This document shows, in pieces, positions 11,120 through 21,950 of a DNA stretch of 64,000 bases; position 1 is the stretch's first letter; the number at the start of each line of letters is the position of its first letter. The DNA lies in the NCBI GenBank assembly GCA_036971475.1, contig JBAIZL010000006.1, positions 3,121,001 to 3,185,000 of the forward strand, given 5' to 3'. This DNA comes from Prosapia bicincta. Lineage: Eukaryota; Arthropoda; Insecta; Hemiptera; Cercopidae. The translations under genes were made by a program, and so were the position numbers. The notes under the pieces were generated by a model. It had not been told where the DNA came from. It was given only the letters and a program-made list of their open reading frames with translations, and did no database searches.

Positions 11120-11590
11120 TACAGTAGAGACTCGATAGTTCGAGGTAGATGGGGCCAAGACCCCTTCGGATTACACGGAAATACGTCCCTGTGCATTAGA
11201 AAAAATTGGTGTTTTAATGAACCCTAATACAGTACTATAATTAAGAATGACCAACATCGGTTTATAGAACTTTATAAGGATATTTATTAAAAGCCCAACT
11301 CATTCCTTTTGCATACCATATTGATATGAACATTTCTTGGAAGCCCGACTCATTTCCTTTGCATACAGTATTGACATAAACATATCTTAGAAGCCTGGCT
11401 CTATTCCTTTGCATACAGTATTTATATGGAGGACATATCTTGGAAACCTGAATCTTTTCCTTCACATACCATTTGGCTATAAACATTTTTTGGAAGGTTA
11501 CATTCATTATTTTCTTTCAAATAGATAAAACAGGGTCAAACAGAAATAAGCTCGGATTATCGGGACTCGTAATTTCAAGACTCTATGGTA
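11120..11590. mobile_element. pogo/Tigger-like MITE
   Basis: The left end CAGTAGAGACTCGATAGTTCG and the right end, read inwards, CCATAGAGTCTTGAAATTACG are related terminal inverted repeats flanked by TA. The form CAGTAG-A-CTCGATA--TCGA is typical of pogo-like elements. There is no transposase frame, so this is a non-autonomous copy. Its interior is an array of about 50-bp repeats. A second, reversed copy lies at 20025-20210 and a related end at 17318. Confidence 0.55.
11290..11493. repeat. four tandem copies of a 50-bp unit inside the MITE
   Basis: Units start near 11290, 11341, 11391 and 11444 and share AAGCC-GA-TC, TTCCTTTGCATACA and a TCTTGG end. The 81-codon minus-strand frame here merely translates this repeat (note repeated KEMS/CKGN-like blocks) and is not a gene. 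Confidence 0.8.
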
Positions 11591-11642
11591 TCTTAATAAT
11601 AAATACACAAAAACCTCTTAACCACAAACTTTCTTTAATTTA

Positions 11643-11685
11643 CCCTAATGTACATTTCAGTTACAAAGTAACCATCCTCAGAGGG
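11643..11685 (-). ncRNA. hammerhead-like motif, family A (left arm)
   Basis: On the minus strand the order is CCCU, CUGAGGA, U, GGUUAC UUU GUAACU, GAAA, AUGUACAU, U, AGGG. Stem I CCCU/AGGG is fully paired. Stem II is five pairs plus a G-U. The core boxes are consensus and H17 is U. Confidence 0.65.
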
Positions 11686-11721
11686 ATAACGTACAAAGAC
11701 TCATGAGTCTTTGTATGTTAT

Positions 11722-11764
11722 CCCTCTGAGGATGGTTACTTTGTAACTGAAATGTACATTAGGG
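11722..11764 (+). ncRNA. hammerhead-like motif, family A (right arm)
   Basis: This is the same architecture and sequence as its minus-strand partner in the palindrome: CCCU/AGGG stem I, CUGAGGA box, GAAA, palindromic AUGUACAU and H17 = U. Confidence 0.65.
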
Positions 11765-11814
11765 TAAATTAAAGAAAGTTTGTGGTTAAGAGGTTTTTGT
11801 GTATTTATTATTAA

Positions 11815-14720
11815 ATTCAACCACAGTATATTCCTAATAAATAGTCTACGGTATCTGATTAGAAATATTAGTATTTAGTGGTTTTACTTAAATATAAAAT
11901 TATTGAAAGTCATATTACAGACAGAACGAAGTAGCGATTGCTAGAAAACCTATTATTAGACGTGATTTTCAAATGTATTATATTCAGACTGAAGATAGTT
12001 TTCTTTCTTACCATGATTGAGAAATCTCATGATCGAGATAGTTTTACTATCAGTTAAGATTAATAGCATAATATGAGAACAAAATTTTACTTTAGTTACA
12101 ATTTTCTTGATTGTTCAAATATGAATGACCATCTTTCACTGTTCACCTTATAATAATTTAGGATTTAGGCTGGTAATGTATCAAAAGTTTTGTCTCCTTC
12201 AACTGCCATTCCATTATTTGAAAAACATACTGTTCTTTAATCAATGTGGAATTGATTAACTACAACATTATTAGAAACAATTCTGTTTGTATTAAATAGT
12301 CATTAGTTATGTGTTAATGCATTATTTAATTTGTAATTAATCAAAGAAATCTCAGTTAATTTTGTTATCGCCCTTCTAAATAAAGCTTAGGAGTTTGTTG
12401 GATCTCAAACACTTTAACAGTGACACATTTCAAACAGTTTTTTGGTCTATAACTAATTGGTACAAACATTTGTTTTATTTGTAAAAAAGAAGTTTTTTGC
12501 CAAATAAAAAGACCAGGGTTCAAAGTTTGTCTGAAGTCCTAAAAAAATGTCTTTAGAAATACACTTCATGGGAAATATCTCCTAGGGTTTGTATTTCTTT
12601 ATTAAAGTTTACCTTTTAGATAATCAAATGATATTGCGGTAAAAAATATTTTAAAGAACTAAAAAATTCAAGGCGCATGGTTTTTGCTAACTTAAAAGTC
12701 TGCTGTTGAGTTTTTAATGATGGTTATTTGTTGTGACACGTGTAAAACTAAACAAATAAAATAAAATGGTTAGTGATTTGAAATAGGGTAAACATGAATA
12801 AGTAAAACAATTTCAGACACTTTACATATTTACACACCATTTTAATTTCACTTCTTTAATCTATTCCATTAAAATACTATACAAAATGACATGATTTTAA
12901 TTTACATAAAAACGTACAATTTCAACTACCTAAAAGTAAAAAAAGACAAGTTTGACGCTGCCTTCTAAAATATACAAAAATGTTGTTACAATTATGGTAC
13001 AAAATTTAGTCTAGAATGAAATGAATATATAAACATTCCATTTTACCATAGTAAAATTATGATCTAAGTTTTGATTTGTCAGTAGAAAGAAAGGTGAAGA
13101 AGTCGTGGTTTTGAAAAAGTATGTGGCTAAGTAGATAAAAGCATAATGAATTTAAGTTTATATTATGAAATTTATAGTCTTACATTTATTTATAATAAAT
13201 GATATTCACAAAAAATGAATTTCGAAAATATTAGAAGAATCATCTGATTTTAATGTTTTTTACTACAAAAATATATTATTATACTCCTAATATCATAGCA
13301 GAAACGTTTTAGGTTATATAGTCTTTTTAAATCATGAAGTTTGGAAATGGTGCTTAAAAAATTCAATAGGTTTTAATACACTTTGTGATCATGAGTACTT
13401 TGTCAATAGTTGATAAAACATAACATGTGTTAGAATATATTAAAAGCGCTTTAAAATATTAAAAAAACAGATTTTGATATTGGTATAATGCTCGATCATT
13501 CATCATAGCATTATATTAATGAATGAATTATTTTAATATATACAGGTTCATTCTTGGCTTTAGCGCTTTAATGAGCAGAGTATGGTAATGAGTATTATTT
13601 ATCACTGAATGTACTTATAAATTAAAACATCGCTTTAATAAAATGATAGGCAATTTTAAATTGTCTTTTAAAAGTCAATATAAAAAAAAAATTAAAACTT
13701 ACATTCGTTCATAATTATGAACAAACCATCTTGAACAGTTTAAATCATTAAACTCAAACATTTAAAGCTTTAATAACAAATTTTAAATGAATGTTTTTAA
13801 TTTGAAGTATTCAAAGTTAAAAAAAACTTAATAATAATAGATTTCAGAGATGTTGCAAACGTAATTTTGTTTGAAATTTATAAACTATTTAAAACAAGAT
13901 TTTACTTATTTATAAAAAGGGATTGTAAAACAAAAAAATTAAAAATAATTGAGTTTTTAAAATTTACACGTTAATTTCTCTATAAAAAAATTCCCTTAAA
14001 ATAATTTGAAATCTAAATTACAAATTAAGAGAATTTTCAAATGTTTTATATATTTGTTTGGTTAGGATTTATTTGAATAAAATATTATTTCTCTTATATA
14101 TTTTCAGAACTCTTTGCTAAATTGAATATTTTTATCACTACTAAATAATTACCAGAAGTTTAAATAAATAAAAATAGCATCAAGGATTTTCAGGGGTCCT
14201 TGATAATTTAAATATAATAAAGTAAAAAAAAAATATTAATATTTAATTGGCAGTTATTATTACCTAAGGCCAACATTTTCCTTAGTTTCTATGAGCTATT
14301 TATAGTGTTTTTTTTCACACCAATTGAGGAACTGTGTTTTATTTTATTGGGAGGTGGAAAATTAATGAACAATTTTAATGTTAGCAATTGGTAAATGGTA
14401 ACTGTTCTTTAATATATTTGATCAAAATGTGAATCGTTATTTAATTTTTTGTTAAAAATTTAATAATCATTAGCATCAAATATGAACTAGTTATTATCAC
14501 TGTTATTTAATTTAAAATAAATAAAAGTAAATGTAAGAAATATATTTTAGACAGCATAAATAATTGAGGCTGAAAGAATCAAGTTAGAAATAAAAGTTGT
14601 CTCAGTAAAATCAAATTTTAAGAATGTTTTAAAAATGTATAGTTAAGTATATTGTGTAATATATTTCTTTCAAAAGTTATTGTTTTGTTTAAGCCCGGTT
14701 TAAAGAATGTAAAGTAACTG
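11815..14720. other. intergenic AT-rich DNA between the convergent genes
   Basis: There is no supported exon, RNA gene or transposon end. Several short A/T runs and small hairpins occur. This is the space between the VAMP7 3' end and the 3' end of the minus-strand gene. Confidence 0.5.
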
Positions 14721-14724
14721 AAAC

Positions 14725-14753
14725 TTTATTTTAATAAAGTTAGGATTTTTATT
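14725..14753 (-). terminator. poly(A) signals of the minus-strand gene
   Basis: On the minus strand AATAAA occurs at 14748-14753, about 40 bases past the stop codon, and again at 14725-14730. Which one is used cannot be decided from sequence. Confidence 0.5.
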
Positions 14754-14792
14754 CCGTCGTCATGGTAACATTGGATGTAGAACTGGACCTCT

Positions 14793-14858
14793 TTAAATGA
14801 TTGAAGTGATGAGTCTTGCCTTGAAGTTCACTATCCTTTCACTAGTTTGCGCTAGTCG
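14793..14858 (-). CDS. unknown insect protein, last coding exon
   Basis: After the acceptor ctgttacag the minus strand encodes RLAQTSERIVNF, then KARLITSII and a TAA stop at 14793-14795 (66 nt, phase 0). It joins in phase to the exon at 17071-17250, giving a C terminus that reads NLIQDLIL-RLAQTSERIVNF. The composition is that of an amphipathic helical tail. I do not recognise the family; only its exon structure can be stated. No alternative frame is open across the same splice sites. Confidence 0.75.
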   Translation of the reverse strand, partial: RLAQTSERIVNFKARLITSII

Positions 14859-15383
14859 CTGTAACAGATTTTTGTTTTGTCAAATAATGAGTTTTTAACA
14901 CATTGAAATAATGTAAAACCTATACCAGTCACTCATTAAATAATAATTTATGTTAATATTGTTTTAATACTTATCTGTCTTTTGAGATATGGATTGTTTA
15001 CAATGGTCTTTGTGAAATATTTTCAAGAAACAATAACATTTTATAAATCATTATTTTTATTTATATGTATCTATATGGTATTCCTATATTACATTTCCTA
15101 AAAACATGGGGTTATAATTTTAAAAATTTGGTAATAATTAAATTTAACGATAACTTTATTGCTTTGTTATTAGAGTATGCATTGTTTTAGGTGTTGGAAA
15201 TCATCAAAAAGGGTGACAAACAATACCTATCTAAATTTTTTAAAAGAATTTAGGTGTCTAAATTTATATGTTGAGTACGTTTCCCTTTTTTTCTATCTTA
15301 ACATTGTCACTTTTAACTTTGATAAGTTGTCGTGTTTCTTTTATACTGTCCTGTTGAAAATAGTATAATAATTATCTTACTAA

Positions 15384-16299
15384 TACGAGGTCTGTTAAAA
15401 AAATATGCTGCTGTTTGAATTTCGCGGCTCAAGTTAGTTTCAGGAGAATCCGCTTGGTGTCGCTAGGTTCGTATAAATCAGCTGATTAAAACGCGGTATT
15501 TCAGTTGCAGATATCTTCATTTGTTGATGAGTTACACGCAGTTTAGTAAAGAGTGTTTTTTTCGTTTGTCGGATTGTAAAATGGACAGCCCGAAAGAGCA
15601 ACGAATTGCTGTGAAATTTTGTGTAAAACTAGGGAAATCTGCAACAGAAACATTTGCCATGCTTAACACGGCCTACCGCGATGTTGCCATGAAGCGTACT
15701 CCATGTTTCAAGTGGCATGAGGGTGGACGTCCTTCAACGTCAACTGACGACCCACACGTTCTCAAAATCAATACCCTAGTGCATGAAAATTAGGAAGCTT
15801 TCCGAAGAGTGTGGGATATCAGTTGGATCTTGTTACGAGATTTTGACCGAAAAATTGAGATACACCACCAAAAAGCCAATCGCGTTCGGGTTTGTCGGGA
15901 ACTGCTTGATCGTTCAAATGAAGATGAGAACTTTTTGTGAAGAATTATAACTGGCGATGAGATTGAAACGAAGGTTCAATCATCCCAATAGGTGAGTCAA
16001 ACGTCCCCAAGACCCAAAAAAGCTCGCCAAGTTCGGTCAAATGTCAAGATGATGCTGACAGTTTTTTTTGATGCTAAGGGTGTTGTGCTGTTGTTCTCTA
16101 CGGGTAGGAGCGACGAAGGAGCTGAACGCCATCACAAAAGAAGTGTACCAGGACTGTTTTAACAAGTGGAAACACAGTTGGGGTAAGTGTGTGCGTTGGG
16201 GAGGAGAGTACTTTGAAGGAGACACTAAGCGGATTCTCTTGAAACTAACTTGAGCAGCGTAATTCAAACAGTCCGCATATTTTTTTAACAGACCTCGTA
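15384..16299 (+). mobile_element. mariner (cecropia/GVQW-like) with intact terminal repeats, internally deleted
   Basis: Perfect 23-bp terminal inverted repeats (CGAGGTCTGTTAAAAAAA, then TATGC) are flanked by TA at 15384-15385 and 16298-16299. The element is 912 bp against about 1.3 kb for a full copy. The deletions remove much of the catalytic domain, but the ends remain competent in sequence and could be moved in trans if a matching transposase existed. Confidence 0.92.
15581..16253 (+). pseudogene. mariner transposase pseudogene
   Basis: The start ATG at 15581 gives MDSPKEQRIAVKFCVKLGKS, then ATETFAMLNTAYRD, the N-terminal helix-turn-helix of mariner transposases. A deletion after CFKWHE removes the usual FKEGRE..EDD linker, and GGRPSTSTDD follows, then a stop. 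Further on, in other frames, ITGDEI (first catalytic Asp; usually TGDET) and SPRPKKARQVRS are visible. After a second deletion, which takes out the second and third Asp, comes the C-terminal KELNAITKEVYQDCFNKWKH and the GEYFEGD end. Several frameshifts confirm that it is dead. Confidence 0.9.
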
Positions 16300-17070
16300 G
16301 TACTAGTGTGCTGCAGAAAATACTGGTAGATGCATGTATGAATGTGAATATTCAGGGTGTATTTAAAATAATTGCTTTATACACATTTTGTTGCACTAAG
16401 CATTTTTCTATGTGGATAAAACAAAGCAATAGATGTGTATAAAATTTGTGTGCAGACCTTTAAAAATGATACAAAAATTGATATAAGTATTCAAGAAACG
16501 CTTCATAAACAATAAATAAAACCCAATTTCTGAATTTGAAGTACCTGCTTCATTTTAGACAAGGTTTAATACTGCGTGAATTAAATTTAGTACCTACTTC
16601 ATTTGAATTAGCGCAGAGTTTGAAAACGAAAAAAAGGAAGTCTTTTTACATCTATGTTGGCAAAACATACATGAGTGAATCAAAACCATGTAATATCATG
16701 CTATTCAAGATAATACAGACAATGCTGTTAGAAATATTGGCAGCTGTCAAAAGTTACAAAATGTTCTCTGAGATAAATCAGTATTTTCAGATTATTAAAA
16801 ATTTTATTGAGAGTGATGAGAAGGGGAGAAATTGAATTTATTGTATGACCAAGAGCATCAATATACTTAAGTAATTTCAGTGAGTAAAAAGATACAGACA
16901 AATTGTGAGAAAGACAAAGAACAACCTATTTTGTAGTTATTTCAAGTGCATAGAGAATTTTGTAAATATCAAACTGTTAAACGTTTTTTTAAAAAACTCG
17001 CCCAATTATAGATGTTTATAAATTATGAAACCAAGAAATACGTCAATTAGCTACTCGTGTTTATACTTAC
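16300..17070. other. intron of the minus-strand gene; unassigned 99-codon frame
   Basis: A plus-strand frame at 16536-16835 has no recognisable domain and no splice or promoter context. It lies inside the intron of the minus-strand gene, and I treat it as chance or as a repeat fragment. Confidence 0.3.
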
Positions 17071-17250
17071 AAGGATCAAGTCTTGAATGAGATTAGCAAT
17101 TCCACGGTTTGCAATTACAAATAATCTTGTCAAAGGTCCAGGAACAGCAGCGCTGTAGCCATCGTCACCTTTTGCTGCTTCTTGACCGTCCTCAAGTGGA
17201 GCATTATTGGCTTCATCTTCAGCTTGTGATGTGCCGCTGCCTGCTACTAA
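17071..17250 (-). CDS. unknown insect protein, penultimate coding exon
   Basis: This 180-nt exon (phase 0 to 0) lies between the acceptor ttatctttgtag and the donor CTT|GTAAGT on the minus strand. It encodes LVAGSGTSQAEDEANN, an acidic linker (LEDGQEAAKGDD), and then GPLTRLFVIANRGIANLIQD. The second half is an amphipathic or hydrophobic helix that continues into the last exon. All other frames are closed. The acidic linker followed by a hydrophobic helix is the recurrent design of this protein. Confidence 0.85.
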
Positions 17251-17317
17251 CTACAAAGATAAAATGGGTACATATGAATTGAAGTATTTCAGTTACAATG
17301 GTAATTTAATATTTCTA

Positions 17318-17400
17318 ATACAGTAAAACATCGAAAACCCGAACTAATTGGGACTGGGGCATTTGGATTTTCGAACATAACCTAGAAATTCTTAGTTACA
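17318..17400. mobile_element. pogo-like element end
   Basis: CAGTAAAACATCGAAAACCC, then GAACTAATTGGGACTGGGG and GGATTTTCGAA, is the usual layout of a pogo/Tigger-like end (two inverted CGAA blocks around a G-rich centre). The opposite end was not located. Confidence 0.4.
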
Positions 17401-18179
17401 CTAAAAATGTTAAGATAAATGAAAAAAACACTTTATGTACTTACATATGTACATAACTGCTGTACTTTGATTTACTTGTATCTTTAAGTCAAGAAGAATG
17501 AACTTATTTTACAAAAACAATTCTCTACATATTTACAAATGTTTGTATCTGTACAAACAGACCTTTACCTTCAGTGACGTGGTCACACCTGGGCTGGGGG
17601 GAGAATTCCTCGCCAATTTAGATTTCATTGTGGAGTAATATGAAATACTCTCTAAATAAAGCATTTCTAAATTTTTACATTGTCCTTCTAAATTACGTCT
17701 ATGTTGACAAATAAAACTAATTATTTATATAACAACTCAAAGATAATGTTTGTTAGTGAAGTCTTTTATATACATCACTAAGACAAAGAGTAATGTTTTA
17801 ACATGAAAGAATTACACCATTACACTCATAGGCAGGGATTTTCCGCCAAAACCACTCTAAACTGTCTTTGTTGATTGTCTATCGTCTCAAGATCAACTGA
17901 ATTGGTTTTTTCTGATGCGTGGTGGGTAGAGGAAAGATGTCCTCGAGTTTAAATATATTCGCACGTTTAGCAATATTACAAATTTAACTAAAAAAGTGGG
18001 GATTCCCCTCTGCCCATGTAACATTATGAAAAGTGTTTAACAATACAAGATATATATATATATATATTCTTGATATTTTACGTTATCCATTGTTTTTCCG
18101 TTGCACTGACTTTATGAAGTTAATATATTACTATTGTAAGTAATTTTATCCACCATTAAGTGTAATGATTTTACCTTGT

Positions 18180-18221
18180 GTGATCAGGCACCTTTCGGTC
18201 ACTTGACCATTGTCGAATCAC
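18180..18221 (-). ncRNA. hammerhead-like motif, family C (left arm), H17 = G
   Basis: On the minus strand: GUGAU, UCGACAA, U, GGUC AAGU GACC, GAAA, AGGUGCCU, G, AUCAC. Stem I GUGAU/AUCAC (5 bp) and stem II GGUC/GACC are perfect. The box differs from CUGANGA by C3 to U, U4 to C and G8 to A. The cleavage-site base is G, which known hammerheads do not tolerate. Confidence 0.55.
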
Positions 18222-18552
18222 TGATATTTTTCTGGTGTAGATGTTCGGTTTGTGATGTTGGTATTTGTTGACGTTACACACGTTTCCTCTTGAGTCTTGT
18301 GTATAATGTTTTTGAGTAGTATGTCTTCTGTATATAGACCATACTTGAAATAAATAATAACCCAATAGAACTAAACTCACTAGAAAAATACCACATTTAT
18401 AAAAACATACACAACAATTTAATGAATCTACAAACAACATATACAGAAGACATACTATTCAAAAAAATTTTATACAAGACTCAAGAGGAAACGTGTGTAA
18501 CGTCAACAAATACCAACATCATGGACCGAACATCTACACCAGAAAAATATCA

Positions 18553-18594
18553 GTGATTCGACAATGGTCAAGTGACCGAAAGGTGCCTCATCAC
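18553..18594 (+). ncRNA. hammerhead-like motif, family C (right arm), H17 = C
   Basis: This is the same structure as the left arm, with C at the cleavage position. Stem I (GUGAU/AUCAC), stem II and the self-complementary AGGUGCCU in the stem III position are intact. The box is UCGACAA. Confidence 0.6.
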
Positions 18595-18655
18595 ACAAGG
18601 TAAAATCATTGCACTTAATGGTGGATAAAATTACTTACAATAGTAATATATTAAC

Positions 18656-18661
<6 letters not shown>

Positions 18662-18720
<59 letters not shown>
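18662..18720. repeat. (TA)n array
   Basis: Pure TA dinucleotide repeat separating two palindromes. Confidence 0.95.
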
Positions 18721-18721
<1 letters not shown>

Positions 18722-19028
18722 TTTGGATTTTTTGGACTAGGAGACTGACAGACTTACCTTGGTAAGAGTCCACACTGTAGTCTTGAAATAGAAACACATA
18801 AAAGCACTTAAACAATGATATATTTCAACCACACAGTGGTCTTTGTCAATCGAAGAGAAAACACAAAAAGACATATTTCTTTTTGTGTTTTCTCTTCCAT
18901 TGACAAAGACCACTGTGTGGTTGAAATATATCATTGTTTAGGTGCTTTTATGTGTTTCTATTTCAAGACTACAGTGTGGACTCTTACCAAGGTAAGTCTG
19001 TCAGTCTCCTAGTCCAAAAAATCCAAAT
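18721..19028. repeat. 308-bp near-perfect palindrome with (TA)n on both sides
   Basis: The axis lies near 18874-18875, and the ends ATTTGGATTTTTTGGACTAG and CTAGTCCAAAAAATCCAAAT mirror each other. Identical 65-codon frames on both strands show that the frames are an artefact of symmetry. Near the centre of each arm is UUGACAA, A, GACCAC UGU GUGGUU, GAAA, AUAUAU, C, a further hammerhead-like arrangement with U3/A8, although stem I is weak. Confidence 0.95.
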
Positions 19029-19050
19029 AATCTTTACCAACCAAAACTAA

Positions 19051-19052
<2 letters not shown>

Positions 19053-19141
<89 letters not shown>

Positions 19142-19145
19142 CTGT

Positions 19146-19176
<31 letters not shown>

Positions 19177-19190
19177 CGTGCGTGCGTGTT
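19053..19190. repeat. (TA)n followed by (TG)n
   Basis: TA dinucleotides to about 19116, then TG repeats with TC and CG interruptions. Confidence 0.95.
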
Positions 19191-19892
19191 AATCCATTTT
19201 ACAAAAAATGGAAGTTTATATAGAAGGTGTATAGGGATAATCTTAAAAAAACATCATTTTTAACATATTTTATATGCCAAGGATTTTACTATGAGTGAAA
19301 CAAAACGTGTGTTTTAGTTATTTTTTAAAAAAGTATTTAATTGGTAAATTCAAATATATTTTTAAAGCCTTTTAAAGATTAAAAAAAACTATTTGTCAAA
19401 GGAAACCTTTTCAAATACAAAATGAAAAAATATAATTGTCAAATTTGTATAGAAAACTATTACATAAAGATATGATACACACCAAGAGTGGCATAAATTA
19501 TATTTTATGCAAATTATATTTGAACTTTTATTCTTGCAGTGGCTGGAATTCCCAAGATTATAATTACTATGTTTGAATAATTCGTAAGGTGATGAATAGA
19601 AAAACATATAATTGTAGCAATTAGTTTTAATACCACATGGTAATTACTGTTTGCAAAGTGGGGCAGAGATTGTCCAGTGATTGAGAGAGGGGAAATATGT
19701 CTGTCTAGTATGAAGTGAAAGTTAATTCTCTTTGAAGTAAGAAGTTATTACTTTATTTATGTTGCCTGCAAGTTAGATCATCTCTGTAATTTCTCTTCGG
19801 ATAAATTCCTATTTTAGTATCACAAAAGAGTCAAGTACCAAACATTATGACCATCCCGAACTTTAAATTTTGTAAATTTGTGAAACTTACTA

Positions 19893-19924
19893 AGACAGAA
19901 CGTTTTCAATCCTCATTAGTGTCT
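19893..19924 (-). ncRNA. hammerhead-like motif lacking stem II
   Basis: On the minus strand: AGACA, CUAAUGA, GGAUU, GAAA, AACGUU (sharing its first A with GAAA), C, UGUCU. The two flanks AGACA and UGUCU pair perfectly (5 bp), AACGUU is self-complementary and H17 is C. The box differs from CUGAUGA at one base (G5 to A), and stem II is reduced to five unpaired bases, so it is probably inactive. Confidence 0.45.
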
Positions 19925-20024
19925 TCTTGCAGTACACTACTATTCAAACTGTTTAACAAATTTTGGAATAAATTTCATAATTTATTATTGATATAGGAAA
20001 AATAATTAGTAAAAAACTAACTAC

Positions 20025-20210
20025 AGCAGAGTCTTGAAATTTCGAGGTTCCATTAAATTAGAGCCTATTTTATCTATATAAAAGAAAATGATCATCAGCT
20101 CAGGCTTCCAAGAAATGTTTAAAGCCATATGGTTTGCAAAGGAAGTCAGGTTTCCAAGATATCAATAAGGTACACAAAGGAAATGAGTGCAATATGTATG
20201 TCCAATATCT
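20025..20210. mobile_element. second copy of the pogo-like MITE with 50-bp units
   Basis: The end CAGCAGAGTCTTGAAATTTCG is close to the right end of the 11120-11590 element. The interior contains reverse-oriented versions of its 50-bp unit (CTTCCAAGAAATGTTT..., CCAAGATAT...). The copy is truncated. Confidence 0.5.
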
Positions 20211-21649
20211 GTGTCGTATATTGCATCGACTTGGATGTGAGTGTCCATCTATAATCGTCATCAAAGTTTGGTTTTTCTAATTAGTAGAAGAATTTTTTAA
20301 ACCTATTGTTATATTAACATCTTGAGTACCATTGCTATATATTTATTTCTTCTCTACAATGGATCATCCAAAAAAGATAATTTTCAATTTCAACCATTTT
20401 CCGGTTCATATTGTAACAGAGGTGTTTTATCCTTTACTGCAAGTTGAACCTAAATATGAACAACTCCTGTTTGATGCCTGCTTAAGAAATCATTCTATCA
20501 TGATTTATGTTAGAAAGTCTATAAATTATTAAAAAAACTATGTCAAAATTTAAAATATTTGATAGTTAATTTGGTATTCTTGTGTTGAAGAGTAAAAATA
20601 AATAATTAAATGAGAACATGTGTAATATATTGGAATTCCGTTATTTGCTAGCTGTATCATCTTTCTTACTTTTTAAAGTCTTTAGGCACTGTGTTAATAC
20701 TATTCTGGACCATATGCCATTCCTCTTATGGATGGTGTAGTTTATAAGTTGTAGTATAAAACTAAATGGTCATGTTATAGTAAAATGTATTTCATTCTAT
20801 ATAAATTAATATAGAACCAACAACTTCTAAACTTTAAGCATGAATGGGGTTTAAAGAAATAACTTATCTCTCTTATACATTACCTAAAAAGTACCTATTA
20901 TTGATTTTTCTTTATTGTTTTTCAATAATCGAATATTGAGGTCCTCAAAAACAAGGTAGGATACAGATAGAAAATAATAAATAAAGCACATGCAATATCT
21001 ATAAAATATTTAAATGAATATGTCTTCTTTTGGAGATAGCTGAATATTGTCAATGAAACTTCTAAATGGCTTATTTACATGAACAAACTAATGTAAAAGA
21101 TGATGAAGTTTTGAGTGAACTTTCAAAGAAGTCTCATAGACTCAATATGTTTTTGTAGTTTGTGAAAATTTAAAGTTTGTTTTTAAGACCTTCTTATTTC
21201 TTGTAATTTGCCAACTTGAATGGCTAAATAATTACATTTCTATACTTGTACTTAGATTTATTGTTCATAAAGTACTTTGTATTGGGATGTACTTGAATAA
21301 ATAACTTACTTATTTTGTCACTTGGGTCTAAATTTAAGAATAAAATTACATTTAATTTTAAAAATTTTGTCTAAAGAATATGAATTAGCTCCCAGATCTT
21401 ATGAAAAATGAAAAGACAATCCGCCCTGAAGAAATTTGTTATTCTCATCTTTAAATTTAGCTAATAGTTTACACGTAACTTATACACTTTAGTAGATATC
21501 AATTTGTACACAATTGTCTATAGTAACACTTACTTTGTGTCTAAATGAAGACTGTCGTTTAAAGAAATTTGTATCATTTCCAACTACATTACCTAATGAG
21601 TTAACGGGTCAAATCTTCTGAAATAACCATCCTTATTTAGGCAAAAAGT

Positions 21650-21840
21650 AAGTGCTAGTATAAGTTAGTGTGTATGTATTAATATATTTTAAGTCACAAA
21701 AAACACATGAATATATATTAGTAGGTTACACTTGGCTATAGTAGCACTTTTGTTTTGATTATTGAGGACGGCCGTTTCGGGAGATGTGTCCCATTGTAAC
21801 TCAGTTACGTCCTCAATAATTTACAAAATTAACAATTATG
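21650..21840. repeat. family F repeat ends
   Basis: At about 21655-21690 there is a diverged right end (GTAAGTGCTAGTATAAGTTA). At 21725-21750 there is a left end (TTACACTTGGCTATAGTAGC), followed by the family F core. Better copies with both ends are at 23256-23469 and 57674-57776. Confidence 0.6.
21763..21803 (-). ncRNA. hammerhead-like motif, family F
   Basis: On the minus strand: UGAG, UUACAA, U, GGGA CACAUC UCCC, GAAA, ACGGCCGU, C, CUCA. Stem I UGAG/CUCA and stem II GGGA/UCCC are paired, and ACGGCCGU is a perfect palindrome. The box looks like UUGACAA with G5 lost. Confidence 0.5.
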
Positions 21841-21930
21841 CATTGTTAACAAAAACATAGCTAATGTCAACATTCAATTCAAAAGATAAAACAAAATATC
21901 CTGTAAGGACTTACATACTGTTTCACATAG

Positions 21931-21950
21931 GTTAGGTTAGGTTTGAGGTT
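21931..21950 (+). repeat. short TTAGG-like telomeric snippet
   Basis: AGGTTAGGTTAGGTTTGAGG contains two TTAGG units, the ancestral insect telomere repeat. It is too short to call an interstitial telomere array, but it fits an insect source. Confidence 0.4.

Larger units (their letters stand above)
11593..11814. repeat. 222-bp palindrome of two inverted family A elements
   Basis: The arms are nearly perfect reverse complements about an axis between 11703 and 11704 (GACTCA|TGAGTC). Each arm runs from an outer AATAAATACACAAAAACCTC end through a hammerhead-like motif to the axis. The palindrome abuts the right end of the pogo-like MITE. Confidence 0.95.
18113..18661. repeat. long inverted repeat, family C hammerhead-bearing element pair
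   Basis: Arms of about 220 bp (18113-18336 and 18441-18661) flank a loop of about 100 bp; a short (TA) run lies about 45 bp left and a long one directly right. Both arms carry one hammerhead-like motif and a shared region with CGTGTGTAACGTC. Mirror open frames here are a by-product of the palindrome. Confidence 0.9.

Noticed and set aside
16536..16835. 99-codon plus-strand frame
   Set aside because: No domain, no promoter or splice context, AT-rich codon use as in random intron.
18737..19012. Nearly identical 65-codon frames on both strands
   Set aside because: They result from the palindrome symmetry; no other coding sign.
21931..21950. Interstitial telomere
   Set aside because: Only two TTAGG units; common by chance in insect DNA.
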